In this document: positions 9,101-17,585 of the stretch, one piece after another
Layout of the letters: every line of letters starts with the position of its first letter
How positions within the stretch are numbered: position 1 is the first letter of the stretch
Assembly: GCF_040811775.1 (NCBI RefSeq)
Contig: NZ_JBFNXW010000001.1
Span: 496,001 to 560,000, forward strand
DNA length: 64,000 nucleotides
From: Balneola sp. MJW-20
Lineage (GTDB): Bacteria > Bacteroidota > Rhodothermia > Balneolales > Balneolaceae
Reading direction: 5' to 3'
Translations under genes and position numbers: made by a program
Notes under the pieces: generated by a model
Seen by the model: the letters and a program-made list of their open reading frames with translations, nothing else
What the model was told of the DNA's origin: nothing
The model's database searches: none

Positions 9101-9769
9101 TTAGGTTATCAACTGTGTAAAACTGAGAGCATCCTTTTCAATTTCGAGCCTGATCGACTCGAACTCTGATTCACCGGTCGTTTCAAGTAATCTTTCGGTA
9201 TTAACCCAGACCTTCTCTCTCCAGCTGCTTATCAGAGCAGAAATAAGATATTCATCAAGCTGTCCGAGAATGAGATCAATCCAGCGTATTTTTGGATCCT
9301 CGGGGTTTAAGATCTGCTCTTGTATGGTGTCGACCGTAGATGCTATGATATAATTGACGGTACAATGATCAGAATATCGGATTTCCCGCATTTTTTTATC
9401 CAAACCAGACCATTCAGGTTGAAGTATATCATACAAGGAAAGCACCAGATCATAATTTATATGTGCGTTCACACCAATGATCAAATGTTGTAGTATATGA
9501 TGTTCCTGCTTTCTTGTGATGGAATGTACCTGCTGCCAGACAAGAGGTGTATGATTCCCGCAATCATAGCACTCCAAAGCGCGGAAGTAATATTTAGCAA
9601 AATGATTCAGCAAAGCTTCCACCCATAAGGGATCTTTGAACCGGCTGTCTTTCAAAGCCTGAAGCATATTTGCAGTCATGGTACGATAACAGGAAAGGAA
9701 TATATATCTGCGGTCCCCGGAATTTTTCCAGGTTGAGATATAGCGATCCATTTCATTGAGTACAGACAT
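9101..9769 (-). CDS. DUF5995 family protein
   Basis: This 222-residue, mostly helical protein fits DUF5995: it has GVNAHINYDL (the family hallmark, near residue 128), an HHILQHL segment just before it, and a C-terminal helical half. It is soluble, without signal peptide or membrane helix. Function is unknown; the NAHINYDL His may sit in a polar site, which is inference. The gene stands alone between the DoxX-like gene and RNA copy B, and reads away from the latter, so the ~140 nt between 9770 and 9907 probably holds divergent promoters. Confidence 0.75.
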   Translation of the reverse strand: MSVLNEMDRYISTWKNSGDRRYIFLSCYRTMTANMLQALKDSRFKDPLWVEALLNHFAKYYFRALECYDCGNHTPLVWQQVHSITRKQEHHILQHLIIGVNAHINYDLVLSLYDILQPEWSGLDKKMREIRYSDHCTVNYIIASTVDTIQEQILNPEDPKIRWIDLILGQLDEYLISALISSWREKVWVNTERLLETTGESEFESIRLEIEKDALSFTQLIT

Positions 9770-9907
9770 GTGATTGGCCTTTTACTGCTTTTCGGATTAT
9801 ACCAAAATTAAACAACCGAGATAATGATTTTCTGCCGGATCTGGAATGACAAGACCCGAAATGAATACCATTTTTTACGTACAAGACCTGAATAGATAAT
9901 CCGGTTC

Positions 9908-10107
9908 CTTAAGATCCGCTAATCTACCTAAAGCTATTCCAACCCCGATTAAACGCTTCTAAGCGAATCCCATCCGATTTCTTCTGATCTTGTATGTGTT
10001 GGAAATAACAAGAGGTGATTGCTAGACACCTCCCATTATACGTTGGCTTTTTCGGGGTATAAAAGTCAATAAAGCCGCGGCGCCAGACAGGTGCTGCGGC
10101 TTTTTTT
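9908..10107 (+). ncRNA. Structured RNA element, copy B (unknown class, intrinsic terminator)
   Basis: This is the second copy of the element at 2766-2964, in the same orientation and 200 nt long. The 5' block (9909-9966) and the 34-nt 3' block (10030-10063) are conserved; the centre (9967-10029) is not, and here it contains a local hairpin GAGGTG/CACCTC absent from copy A. The TAATC/GATTA stem, the TTATAC/GTATAA stem with GTTGG in its loop, and the terminator are kept. Upstream of both copies an AT-rich GAATA...ATCC box lies just before the conserved part and may be promoter. It sits about 60 nt ahead of tRNA-Val. Confidence 0.7.
10074..10107 (+). terminator. Rho-independent terminator of RNA element copy B
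   Basis: An 11-bp stem GCCGCGGCGCC / GGTGCTGCGGC with a short loop is followed by seven T. Sequence differs from copy A yet pairing is maintained, which supports a real RNA stem. Confidence 0.85.
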
Positions 10108-10166
10108 ATTCCAATATTTCCTTGTTTACGGACTGATTTAATTATTATATTTGAAGCCTTCTAATC

Positions 10167-10241
10167 GCGTCCTTAGCTCAGTTGGTTTAGAGCGCTGCCT
10201 TGACAGGGCAGAGGTCGTAGGTTCGAATCCTACAGGACGCA
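10167..10241 (+). tRNA. tRNA-Val (anticodon GAC)
   Basis: A full 75-nt cloverleaf can be drawn: acceptor GCGTCCT/AGGACGC, D-arm GCTC...GAGC, anticodon stem CTGCC/GGCAG with loop TTGACAG (anticodon GAC), a 5-nt variable region, and T-arm GTAGG-TTCGAAT-CCTAC. The discriminator base is A, and CCA is not encoded. It is followed within 10 nt by a strong terminator. RNA element copy B lies just upstream with its own terminator, so the tRNA probably has a separate promoter within 10108-10166. Confidence 0.97.
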
Positions 10242-10250
10242 CATTAATAA

Positions 10251-10284
10251 AAAGCCCCTTAGATACGCTCTAAGGGGCTTTTTT
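10251..10284 (+). terminator. Terminator after tRNA-Val
   Basis: A 13-bp perfect stem AAAGCCCCTTAGA / TCTAAGGGGCTTT with a 5-nt loop ends in a run of six T. Confidence 0.93.
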
Positions 10285-10585
10285 GTATCTGAGAGGGATA
10301 TGCACCCCGAAAACGCCTAATAGCGGTACCCCCCTCAGAAGGACAAAGAAGGACATATGCGGACTCAGTGATATGTCAAATGATATGTCAAATGGTGTGT
10401 CAAATTTCTTCATCCGAATCCGGGAGTTCTTCAAATGGAGTATCCATACTATACTGCAGGACACAGTCTACTTCACTTTACATCACTTAGTTAAAATTAT
10501 TACGAGTATCGAGTCCCGAATACTGAATTCTGATTCCACAAGAAAAACCCTTATCTTTTCGCGCAATGAAAAGTTATTTGGCAGA
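10285..10585. other. 301-nt gap between tRNA terminator and nusB
   Basis: The nusB frame is open through this stretch, but the translation is not protein-like and NusB homology begins only at 10586. It holds a threefold 12-bp tandem repeat (10370-10405) and an AT-rich segment before nusB that may contain its promoter. Nothing else was recognised. Confidence 0.6.
10370..10405. repeat. Three tandem 12-bp direct repeats
   Basis: GATATGTCAAAT occurs at 10370-10381 and 10382-10393, followed by the variant GGTGTGTCAAAT at 10394-10405. On the minus strand each unit reads ATTTGACA followed by YAYC, so TTGACA recurs three times at one-helical-turn spacing. It could be an operator array or simple slippage product. 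Confidence 0.75.
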
Positions 10586-11050
10586 ATGAATCGACGAGAA
10601 GTAAGAGAAACCGTTTTAAAAGCACTCTATGCTTTCCAGATGAGTAAAGACTCACTGGACCATATTATGAAAACCGTTGTGAAAGACGCGGTCTCTGATG
10701 ACAAGGAAACCCGAAGATTCGCTGAACAACTCTTGTTCAGAACTGTGGAACAACAAGATGATCTCGATATTGTCATTGCTATGCATATTCGAAACTGGGA
10801 GATACAAAGACTGGCTGCTATTGATCGTCTTATCCTTCAAATGTCTCTTTGTGAGTTCCTTAATTTTGAGGAGATCCCTACGAAAGTGACCATCAACGAA
10901 GCTATTGAGATCGCCAAAAGATATTCAACAGCCAAGTCCAGCCGTTTCATTAACGGGATCCTGGATGCTGCCCTGGAAGATCTGAACGAGCAAGGGCGTA
11001 TAAACAAGACCGGAAGAGGACTTATCAATAAAACGGTTGGTAAAGAATGA
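10586..11050 (+). CDS. nusB: Transcription antitermination factor NusB
   Basis: The product from ATG 10586 has 154 residues, the normal NusB length, and opens with MNRREVRETVLKALYAFQ, the RNA-binding N-terminal helix of the family. The C-terminal signature IPTKVTINEAIEIAKRYS and FINGILD are present. NusB with S10 (NusE) binds boxA RNA in rRNA leaders to support antitermination. A much longer reading frame begins at 10283, but the extra part is not protein-like, so 10586 was chosen. The stop overlaps the start of the following phosphatase (ATGA), so the two are translationally coupled. Confidence 0.93.
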   Translation: MNRREVRETVLKALYAFQMSKDSLDHIMKTVVKDAVSDDKETRRFAEQLLFRTVEQQDDLDIVIAMHIRNWEIQRLAAIDRLILQMSLCEFLNFEEIPTKVTINEAIEIAKRYSTAKSSRFINGILDAALEDLNEQGRINKTGRGLINKTVGKE

Positions 11051-11724
11051 GCAATAAGATCAGGTATATTGCCATTGGTGATGTCCATGGTTGCATAAAT
11101 TCACTCATTAGTCTAATTGATTCCCTAAGAGGTGAGATCACAGATTCTACTTACCTGGTTTTTCTGGGTGATTATGTGGACCGTGGACCGGAAAGCAAGT
11201 CGGTTATCGATTATCTGTTAAAACTCAGAGATGAGTTTCAATGTATCTTCATCCGGGGTAATCATGATCAGATGTTGCTGGATGCCTTTGATAATGATCA
11301 ATGGGCATTATGGTTGCAAAACGGGGGTGCTGAAACACTTGAAAGTTATGGGCTCGATATCGGAGAAAAAGATTTTCCTCAGGAGCATCTGGATTTCCTG
11401 AGACAAACCCGCTTATACTGGGATACTCCGGAATTTCTTTTTGTACACGGTGGAATTGACCCGGACAAAACGGTTTCAGAAGTACTGGAGACCGTTCAAG
11501 ATAAGCGCTCGTTTATGTGGGAAAGGTCTCATATAAATCAGGAATATAATGAATGGGAAAAGACCGTAGTATTTGGTCATACTCCTGTAAAAAGTCCTCT
11601 CATAAAAGATAAAATGATAGGAATGGACACCGGATGTGTCTATCCGTCTATGGGCTATGGAAATTTATCGGCAATGATCCTGCCGGAAATGGATCTTCAT
11701 CAACAAGAATGTACAGACCTTTAG
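11047..11724 (+). CDS. PPP-family metallophosphatase (protein phosphatase / Ap4A hydrolase-like)
   Basis: This 225-residue protein carries the dinuclear-metal phosphatase motifs GDVHGC (11-16), GDYVDRG (41-47) and RGNHD (70-74), then FVHGGI and VFGHTP. This is the bacterial PPP group that includes Ser/Thr protein phosphatases PrpA/PrpB and Ap4A hydrolase ApaH; the short length fits the PrpA/PrpB-like side, but substrates cannot be told from sequence. Its start overlaps the nusB stop by 4 nt. A Ser/Thr kinase is encoded elsewhere in the window (44228-46966), so a role in reversing protein phosphorylation is possible but unproven. Confidence 0.88.
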   Translation: MSNKIRYIAIGDVHGCINSLISLIDSLRGEITDSTYLVFLGDYVDRGPESKSVIDYLLKLRDEFQCIFIRGNHDQMLLDAFDNDQWALWLQNGGAETLESYGLDIGEKDFPQEHLDFLRQTRLYWDTPEFLFVHGGIDPDKTVSEVLETVQDKRSFMWERSHINQEYNEWEKTVVFGHTPVKSPLIKDKMIGMDTGCVYPSMGYGNLSAMILPEMDLHQQECTDL

Positions 11725-11739
11725 AACGAACAGAATAAA

Positions 11740-12834
11740 ATGAGTTTAAGATGTGGTATTGTCGGGCTTCCGAACGTAGGGAAGTCCACTTTGTTTAACG
11801 CTTTGAGTAATGCGGGGGCTGAGTCCGCTAATTTTCCTTTTTGTACGATAGATCCCAATGTGGGAATGGTGCCCGTACCTGATGAAAGACTGGACAATCT
11901 CTCTGAACTGGTGGGTTCTGCTCAGGTCATCCCAGCAACTATCGAATTCGTTGACATCGCCGGCCTGGTAAAAGGGGCATCGGAAGGAAAGGGTAAGGGA
12001 AATGCTTTTTTATCTCACATACGTGAGGTTGATCTCATCCTGCATGTGGTACGTTGTTTTGATGATACTGATATAATTCATGTCGAGGGATCTGTAGATC
12101 CGGAACGTGATATTCATATTATTGAAGATGAACTTATCCTGAAGGATCTGGAAAGTGTTGAAAAGAGGGTTGATAACCTCAAGAAACAGGCTAAGAGTGG
12201 TGACAAAGCTATCGTAGCACAGCTGGAGATCGTGGAGAGACTTCGGGTCCATCTTGAAGAGGGCAACAGTGCACGGACATTCGATCTAAGCGCTGAACAG
12301 AGAGAGCTGATCAAAGAACTCTTCCTATTATCATCGAAACCGGTTCTGTATGCCTGTAATGTAGGAGAGTCAGATATTAACTCCGGTAATGATTATGTGG
12401 AAGAAGTGAAAAAGATCGCATCACAGCATGACGATGAAGTGGTTATGTTTTGTGCTAAGATCGAAGCAGAGATCGCGGAACTGGATGATGATGAAAAGGA
12501 AATGTTTCTGGAAGAGCTGGGTGTAGAAAGTGGAGGACTGGATCGTCTGATCAAAGGGGCCTATGCTGAATTAGGTCTGATCACTTATTTCACAGCAGGG
12601 CCAAAAGAAGCTCGGGCCTGGACCATACGAAAGGGAACCAAAGCACCTCAGGCGGCAGGAGTGATCCATACTGATTTTGAGAAAGGTTTTATACGGGCAG
12701 AAACCATTGCCTATTCTGATTTTGATGAACTTGGATCAGAAAAAGCGGCTAAAGAAGCCGGTAAAATGCGACAGGAAGGAAAAGAATATGTGGTTGCTGA
12801 TGGAGATGTAATGCTTTTCCGTTTTAACGTATAG
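11740..12834 (+). CDS. ychF: Redox-regulated ATPase / Obg-like P-loop protein YchF
   Basis: The 364-residue product has the YchF layout: an N-terminal G domain with G1 GLPNVGKST (9-17) and [17 protein letters not shown], a coiled-coil insertion (about 130-200), and a C-terminal TGS domain ([16 protein letters not shown], then GFIRAETI). Members of this subfamily prefer ATP and bind ribosomes; they are linked to stress responses. It lies 15 nt after the phosphatase gene and its last 11 nt overlap, tail to tail, the lipoprotein gene on the other strand. Confidence 0.96.
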   Translation: MSLRCGIVGLPNVGKSTLFNALSNAGAESANFPFCTIDPNVGMVPVPDERLDNLSELVGSAQVIPATIEFVDIAGLVKGASEGKGKGNAFLSHIREVDLILHVVRCFDDTDIIHVEGSVDPERDIHIIEDELILKDLESVEKRVDNLKKQAKSGDKAIVAQLEIVERLRVHLEEGNSARTFDLSAEQRELIKELFLLSSKPVLYACNVGESDINSGNDYVEEVKKIASQHDDEVVMFCAKIEAEIAELDDDEKEMFLEELGVESGGLDRLIKGAYAELGLITYFTAGPKEARAWTIRKGTKAPQAAGVIHTDFEKGFIRAETIAYSDFDELGSEKAAKEAGKMRQEGKEYVVADGDVMLFRFNV

Positions 12835-13405
12835 CGCGAACGGTATCCGCTTCGATCAGCATAATTTCTGTAGTATCGGGTAGCACCCGGCCAGGTTGAA
12901 CTTCATCATATACAACCCAGGCTCCCCTGAAGGCTCTTTTTACGACATTAGAGAAACGATAAGCCCGGCTTCGGTCGTGAAAATCGCCCACATGCACCCG
13001 ATAATAAGGGGTTTTAAAGAAAACATAGGTTTCGGGCACATAATTAGCGATCGTAGTATCCGCCCATGCGCGGAAATTCGCGGCTACAGTATCCGCACCA
13101 ACCACATCCTGACCCGAATAGATCTGAATTCTGTAACCCTGAAATGGATTTTTAGCCACTTCCCGCTGCACCGGGATCTCAGTAAAGGCATCAGGGATCT
13201 TGTTTTCCATGCTATACCATAGGTCCGCAAGCTGAATACGATCAGAAAAGAAAGTTTCCGCTGTTTCTTGGGTCAACATTTCATTTGGTTCATCTCCGGA
13301 AATTTCTGATTCATTTTCACGAAGCAGTTCATTGCTGCCGGCACAACTTATCATCAGCAAAAATAAAAGGGCAGATAGAATGTATTTGATCATCTTAGTA
13401 GCCAA
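12824..13405 (-). CDS. SPOR-domain lipoprotein
   Basis: A lipoprotein signal peptide with lipobox MISC ends near residue 22 of 193. The C-terminal part (YRIQIYSGQ... [14 protein letters not shown]) matches the SPOR fold, which binds denuded septal peptidoglycan glycans. The 60-residue linker between is acidic. Two starts are possible: ATG 13405 (overlapping the upstream ALDH-tail stop) or the in-frame ATG at 13393, which gives a more typical signal peptide. Its place after deoC and the ALDH genes appears incidental. The family call is good; the exact role (cell division or envelope integrity) is inferred. Confidence 0.8.
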   Translation of the reverse strand: MATKMIKYILSALLFLLMISCAGSNELLRENESEISGDEPNEMLTQETAETFFSDRIQLADLWYSMENKIPDAFTEIPVQREVAKNPFQGYRIQIYSGQDVVGADTVAANFRAWADTTIANYVPETYVFFKTPYYRVHVGDFHDRSRAYRFSNVVKRAFRGAWVVYDEVQPGRVLPDTTEIMLIEADTVRAIR

Positions 13406-14261
13406 TCGGATGCCAGGTGGTTTTTGTTTCCATGAAGTCTGTTATAAAATAAGGGGACTTACTCTCTTCATCATACCAGTCTTTTACAGGACGACGTATC
13501 ACTCGTTTAAGATTATTTGACGCATTTTCGTCGATCATCATTCTCATATCATTAGAAAGATTATCAGAGTAAAACACTGCGTTTACATCCATATGTGAAC
13601 TAAAATGTTCCGTTAGTTCCTCTTTTAATCCGGTCAGAATATTAACAACACCTCCCGGGACGTCTGATGAGTTTAATACTTCTGCAAATGTTATGGAGGG
13701 TAATGGATGGACTTCAGAAGCCAGAACTACGCAGGTATTCCCTCCGGCAATGATCGGAGCGATAACGGAAACCAGTCCAAGTAAAGGACTGTGCTCAGGA
13801 GCAAATGCTGCCACTACTCCGGTTGGATCCATCAAACTGAAATTAAAATGAGAGCTTGCTACCGGATTAATACTTCCAAATACCTGCTGGATCTTGTCGG
13901 TCCATCCCGCATAATAGACAAGCCGGTCAATGGAAGCATCCACATCAGCATGTGCTTCCTGATTACTGAAACCCAGAGGCCCCAGTTCTTTTATAAATTG
14001 CTCCCGGCGGGATTCCATCATCTCGGCAATACGGTACAGGATCTGGCCTTTATTGTAAGCAGATCTTTCTGACCAACCTGAAAATGCTCCTCTGGCTGCT
14101 ACCATTGCATTACGAAAATCTTTCCGTGTAGCACGGCAGGCATTTGCCAGCAATTCTTCATCTTCATTGTAAACCTTGTAATAACGGCCGGATTCGGTTC
14201 GGGGAAAATTACCCCCGATATACATCTTATAGGTCTTTAATACGTCTATTCTGTCTGACAT
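13395..14261 (-). CDS. Catalytically incomplete ALDH-fold protein, ALDH16 C-terminal-domain-like
   Basis: The 288 residues cover an N-terminal ALDH region: YKMYIGGNFPRTESGRYY, a helical block with LVYYAGWTDKIQ, then DPTGVVAAFAPEHSPLLGL and AGGNTCVVLAS of the NAD-binding fold. The protein then departs from the family and stops; the catalytic Cys and the general-base Glu regions are absent. Known ALDH16 proteins join a full ALDH domain to just such an inactive second ALDH domain in one chain. Here the full domain (501 aa) is the gene immediately upstream, 8 nt away, and the two sum to 789 residues, close to ALDH16 size. I infer a split ALDH16 working as a hetero-complex. It is not frame-shifted decay: the start and stop are clean and the frame is intact. 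Confidence 0.82.
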   Translation of the reverse strand: MSDRIDVLKTYKMYIGGNFPRTESGRYYKVYNEDEELLANACRATRKDFRNAMVAARGAFSGWSERSAYNKGQILYRIAEMMESRREQFIKELGPLGFSNQEAHADVDASIDRLVYYAGWTDKIQQVFGSINPVASSHFNFSLMDPTGVVAAFAPEHSPLLGLVSVIAPIIAGGNTCVVLASEVHPLPSITFAEVLNSSDVPGGVVNILTGLKEELTEHFSSHMDVNAVFYSDNLSNDMRMMIDENASNNLKRVIRRPVKDWYDEESKSPYFITDFMETKTTWHPIGY

Positions 14262-14269
14262 GAACTCGG

Positions 14270-15775
14270 TTATTTAAGATTTACGTAAGCGTAGAGTCCC
14301 TGAAGCCCACCTTCACGACCCACACCACTTTCTTTATATCCTCCAAAAGGAGAAGTAGGATCAAATTTATTGTATGTATTTGACCAGACCACGCCGGATC
14401 TCATTTTGGATCCGACCTTGAATATTTTTGATCCTTTATCAGTCCAGATACCTCCGGCAAGACCATATGGGGTGTTATTAGCCTTCTCGATTCCTTCATC
14501 AGCAGTACGAAAGGTTTGTATGGTCAATACAGGACCGAATATCTCTTCCTGTACTACCCGGTTCGACTGAGCCACATTGGTCAAAAGAGTGGGAGGGATG
14601 AAGTATCCTTTTTCAGGAATACTGCACTGTGGCTGATAGATCTCAGCACCTTCATCTTCACCGATCTCCAGGTATTCTTTAATAGTATCGAACTGTTGCT
14701 GTGAATTTATAGCACCTACATCGGTATTCTTATCCAGCGGATCACCCACGATCAGAGTTTCCATACGGTCTTTTAATTTGCGGATCACTTCTTCGGCAAT
14801 TCCTTCCTGAACCAGTAACCTGGAGCCTGCACAGCAAACATGTCCCTGATTGAAGAAAATAGCATTAATGATTCCTTCCACTGCCTGGTCAACTGGGGCA
14901 TCCTCAAAAATAAGCATGGCACCTTTGCCACCAAGCTCAAGAGAATAGCGGGTATCGGTCCCTGCAAGTGACTTCTGTATGATCTTGCCAACCTGAGTTG
15001 ATCCGGTAAATGCGATCTTATCGATATCTTTATGATTCACGATCTCAGCTCCGGTCTGACCCGCTCCGGTTACAATATTTACCACTCCATCAGGGAGTCC
15101 TGCGTCCTTGATCAGTTCAGCAAATTTAAGTGCGGTCAGGGAAGTGGTTTCCGCCGGCTTCAATACTACGGTATTACCGCATGCCAGGGCAGGAGCTATC
15201 TTCCAGGCCAGCATTAGCAAAGGGAAATTCCAGGGAATGATCTGACCGCATACTCCTACGGGTTCAGGAGTTTTTCCCGGAAATGCATATTCCAGTTTAT
15301 CTGCCCAGCCGGCATAATAAAAGAAGTGAGCAGCAGCCAGGGGTATATCAACATCACGCGATTCACGTATGGGTTTTCCCCCGTCCTTTGACTCCAGAAC
15401 TGCAAATTCACGTGCTCTTTCCTGGATCATCCGGGCAATGCGGAATATATATTTTCCTCTTTCCTTTGGCGATATATCTGACCATTCTCCTTTGAATGCT
15501 TTTCTGGCAGCTTTAACGGCCTTATCAACATCCTTCTGAGTAGCTTCAGCGATCTCGCATATCGATTCACCGGTAGCGGGATTGGTGGTACTGAAGTAGC
15601 GCCCTTTGGATGGTTTAACAAACTTACCACCGATAAACAGATCATATTTTTCCCTTATCTCAACATGATCATCACTTTCCGGTGCAGGGGCATAATCCCA
15701 GAAGGAAGCAAATTCCAGCTTAGAGTTAGGGGAGGTAGCTTTGTAGGTTTCTTCTTTAGTCTCTGATTCTGACAT
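14270..15775 (-). CDS. NAD(P)-dependent aldehyde dehydrogenase, full length
   Basis: This 501-residue ALDH has all core motifs: IPWNFPLLMLAWK, the NAD-binding FTGST, the general-base ELGGKG, and NQGHVCCAG with the nucleophile at Cys314, followed by EEIFGPVLT and the C-terminal SPFGGYKESGVGREGG. It oxidises an aldehyde to the acid. The gene lies 33 nt after deoC, whose product splits deoxyribose 5-phosphate to glyceraldehyde 3-phosphate and acetaldehyde, so acetaldehyde is the likely substrate (inference from context). The next gene encodes the inactive ALDH16-like tail. The ~40-residue N-terminal extension before YDLFIGGKFV fits ALDH16 domain 1. Confidence 0.95.
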   Translation of the reverse strand: MSESETKEETYKATSPNSKLEFASFWDYAPAPESDDHVEIREKYDLFIGGKFVKPSKGRYFSTTNPATGESICEIAEATQKDVDKAVKAARKAFKGEWSDISPKERGKYIFRIARMIQERAREFAVLESKDGGKPIRESRDVDIPLAAAHFFYYAGWADKLEYAFPGKTPEPVGVCGQIIPWNFPLLMLAWKIAPALACGNTVVLKPAETTSLTALKFAELIKDAGLPDGVVNIVTGAGQTGAEIVNHKDIDKIAFTGSTQVGKIIQKSLAGTDTRYSLELGGKGAMLIFEDAPVDQAVEGIINAIFFNQGHVCCAGSRLLVQEGIAEEVIRKLKDRMETLIVGDPLDKNTDVGAINSQQQFDTIKEYLEIGEDEGAEIYQPQCSIPEKGYFIPPTLLTNVAQSNRVVQEEIFGPVLTIQTFRTADEGIEKANNTPYGLAGGIWTDKGSKIFKVGSKMRSGVVWSNTYNKFDPTSPFGGYKESGVGREGGLQGLYAYVNLK

Positions 15776-15808
15776 GGTAATAGAACATTATCGGGAGCTG
15801 ATTCGGGA

Positions 15809-16705
15809 TCAGTCCAGTGTGAAATAATCTTTTGATTGATACCGGCCGGTCTGCTGTTTGACGATCTGCATCAGTATATCATTTGTAAGTGAGCTGGCAC
15901 CAAAGCGGAAGTACTCATTATCCAGCCAGGCGGCACCAAGGGTCTCTTTAACTAATACCAGGTATTGGATCGCTTGTTTCGCAGATCTTATTCCGCCAGC
16001 CGGTTTCATGCCGATCATCTTACCGGTCTTGTAGAAATAATCACGGATAGCTTCCAGCATGACCAGGGTAACCGGCTGCGTTGCGGCGGGACTGATTTTC
16101 CCGGTTGAGGTTTTGATGAAATCTGCTCCGGCGTACATTGCGATATCACTGGCCTTCCTTACATTCTCGTAGGTATGAAGTTCACCTGTTTCGAGTATTA
16201 CTTTCAGATGTGCGGGTCCACAGGCTTCTTTAATAGCAGCAATCTCGTCATAGACTTTCTGGAACTCTCCGGAAAGGAATTCACCTCTGGAGATCACCAT
16301 GTCTACTTCATCAGCACCTTCCGCAACTGCAAATTTTGTATCACGGATCTTTACATCAAGAGGAGCCTGTCCCGACGGGAAGGCGGTTGCAACACTGGCT
16401 ACATTGATGTCAGTACCCTTTAGTGCTTTCTTTGCTACCGAAACCATACTCGGGTATACACAGATTGCAGCTACGGTGGGAAGATCCGGCATGGAGGGCA
16501 ATGGGCGCTTTGCTTTCTGACAAAGCTGAATAACCTTTCCCTGAGAATCTTTTCCTTCCAGGGTCGTAAGGTCTATCATAGATAAAGCCAGTTTAAGAGC
16601 CTGCATTTTCGACTCTTTTTTGATGCTTCGGGAATTAAGCCGCGCCACTCTTTCCTCAACTCCGATCTGGTCGACCGGGACCGTTGTTTTGAAGTCTATA
16701 CTCAT
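15809..16705 (-). CDS. deoC: Deoxyribose-phosphate aldolase
   Basis: A 298-residue DERA, longer at the N-terminus than the E. coli enzyme (about 260) and nearer the long form also found in eukaryotes. Motifs seen: LIDLTTLEG-like (MIDLTTLEGKD), ICVYPSMV, ADEVDMVISRGEF, the Schiff-base lysine in DFIKTSTGKI, and GMKPAGGIRS for phosphate binding. It cleaves 2-deoxyribose 5-phosphate in nucleoside catabolism. It is first in a run with ALDH and the ALDH16-like tail, giving a route from deoxyribose phosphate to acetate. Upstream, 241 nt without a gene probably hold the promoter. Confidence 0.97.
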   Translation of the reverse strand: MSIDFKTTVPVDQIGVEERVARLNSRSIKKESKMQALKLALSMIDLTTLEGKDSQGKVIQLCQKAKRPLPSMPDLPTVAAICVYPSMVSVAKKALKGTDINVASVATAFPSGQAPLDVKIRDTKFAVAEGADEVDMVISRGEFLSGEFQKVYDEIAAIKEACGPAHLKVILETGELHTYENVRKASDIAMYAGADFIKTSTGKISPAATQPVTLVMLEAIRDYFYKTGKMIGMKPAGGIRSAKQAIQYLVLVKETLGAAWLDNEYFRFGASSLTNDILMQIVKQQTGRYQSKDYFTLD

Positions 16706-16946
16706 GGTTAATTTGGGGTGATTATTGGATGACCAATATAAAGAAGTAGAAAGACATTTTTGAGCCTTGATTTTATTGACCGGGGAATGCTTATAGCCAT
16801 CTGAAGGATGGCCATTTGAAATTTAATGCCTTCCGCCTGTAGTAAATTATTAATTCTGAATACTCAATACGATATAATCTCTTTCCTTTTATCGAAAAAG
16901 AAGCGTAATTATCTGTGGCTCATGTATATATCCTGAACCGGAACTA

Positions 16947-17363
16947 ATGGAGTTAGATATGGAAGGAATGGATGTTAACTGGCTGGCTGTGCTGGCTGCT
17001 ACACTCATAGGATTTGTGATCGGTTTTTTGTGGTACGGACCCTTATTCGGAAAACAATGGATGGCTGCTTCGGGTATGACCGAAGAAAAAGCACAACAGG
17101 GAAATATGGCAAAGATCTTTGGTTTCTCTTTTATCTTTCAGGCACTTATGGCTGTATGCCTTGCTTTTTTTCTCGCCGATCCATCCATTGGTTTGCAGGA
17201 GGGGGCATATTATGGATTCCTGACGGGCTTCGGGTGGGTGGCACCTGCTATTGCCATTACCTCATTATTTGAGCAAAGATCCTGGTCCTATATTTCCATT
17301 CACGCCAGTTACTGGATCGTAGTATTTACCCTGATGGGGCTCATTCTGGGTGCATGGAAGTAA
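16947..17363 (+). CDS. DUF1761 family membrane protein
   Basis: A 138-residue protein with four membrane helices in the DUF1761 pattern: an N-terminal NWLAVLAATLIGFVIGFLWY followed by GPLFGKQWMA, then AKIFGFSFIFQALMAVCLA, a GFLTGFGWVAPAIAI helix and a C-terminal helix ending GLILGAWK. The family's function is unknown. The start could also be the internal ATG codons at 16962 or 16971, since the first residues are polar and not conserved in the family as I know it. It is a single gene between deoC (divergent) and the HExxH membrane protein. Confidence 0.8.
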   Translation: MELDMEGMDVNWLAVLAATLIGFVIGFLWYGPLFGKQWMAASGMTEEKAQQGNMAKIFGFSFIFQALMAVCLAFFLADPSIGLQEGAYYGFLTGFGWVAPAIAITSLFEQRSWSYISIHASYWIVVFTLMGLILGAWK

Positions 17364-17585
17364 TTCAGGTCTACAACGTTAAAGACCGTCGACCGGCCGA
17401 AGATGACCTATGGTTACACTTCGCGCCTCCAAAGTGCCCGGACCGTCAGTGATTTCAGGGTAAAGATCTTTGAATTGCGAATTGGTGATTAATGATCCTG
17501 ATCCTGCCACTGGCAAAGAGTGAGAAAAGGGTATGGTACGTTTTTGACATTTCACTTTTCACACGTCACTATTAAATCAAAAAAC

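Noticed and set aside
2766..10107. CRISPR or transposon terminal repeats as explanation for the duplicated element
   Set aside because: Only two copies in direct orientation, 200 nt long, with terminators; no spacers, cas genes or transposase.
10283..10585. Long N-terminal extension of NusB from an ORF start at 10283
   Set aside because: It overlaps the tRNA terminator, reads through tandem repeats, and is not protein-like; NusB homology starts at 10586.
17364..17585. Terminator-like GTGAGAAAAG...CTTTTCAC pairing before the HExxH membrane protein gene
   Set aside because: Imperfect stem with a long loop and no T-run on either strand.
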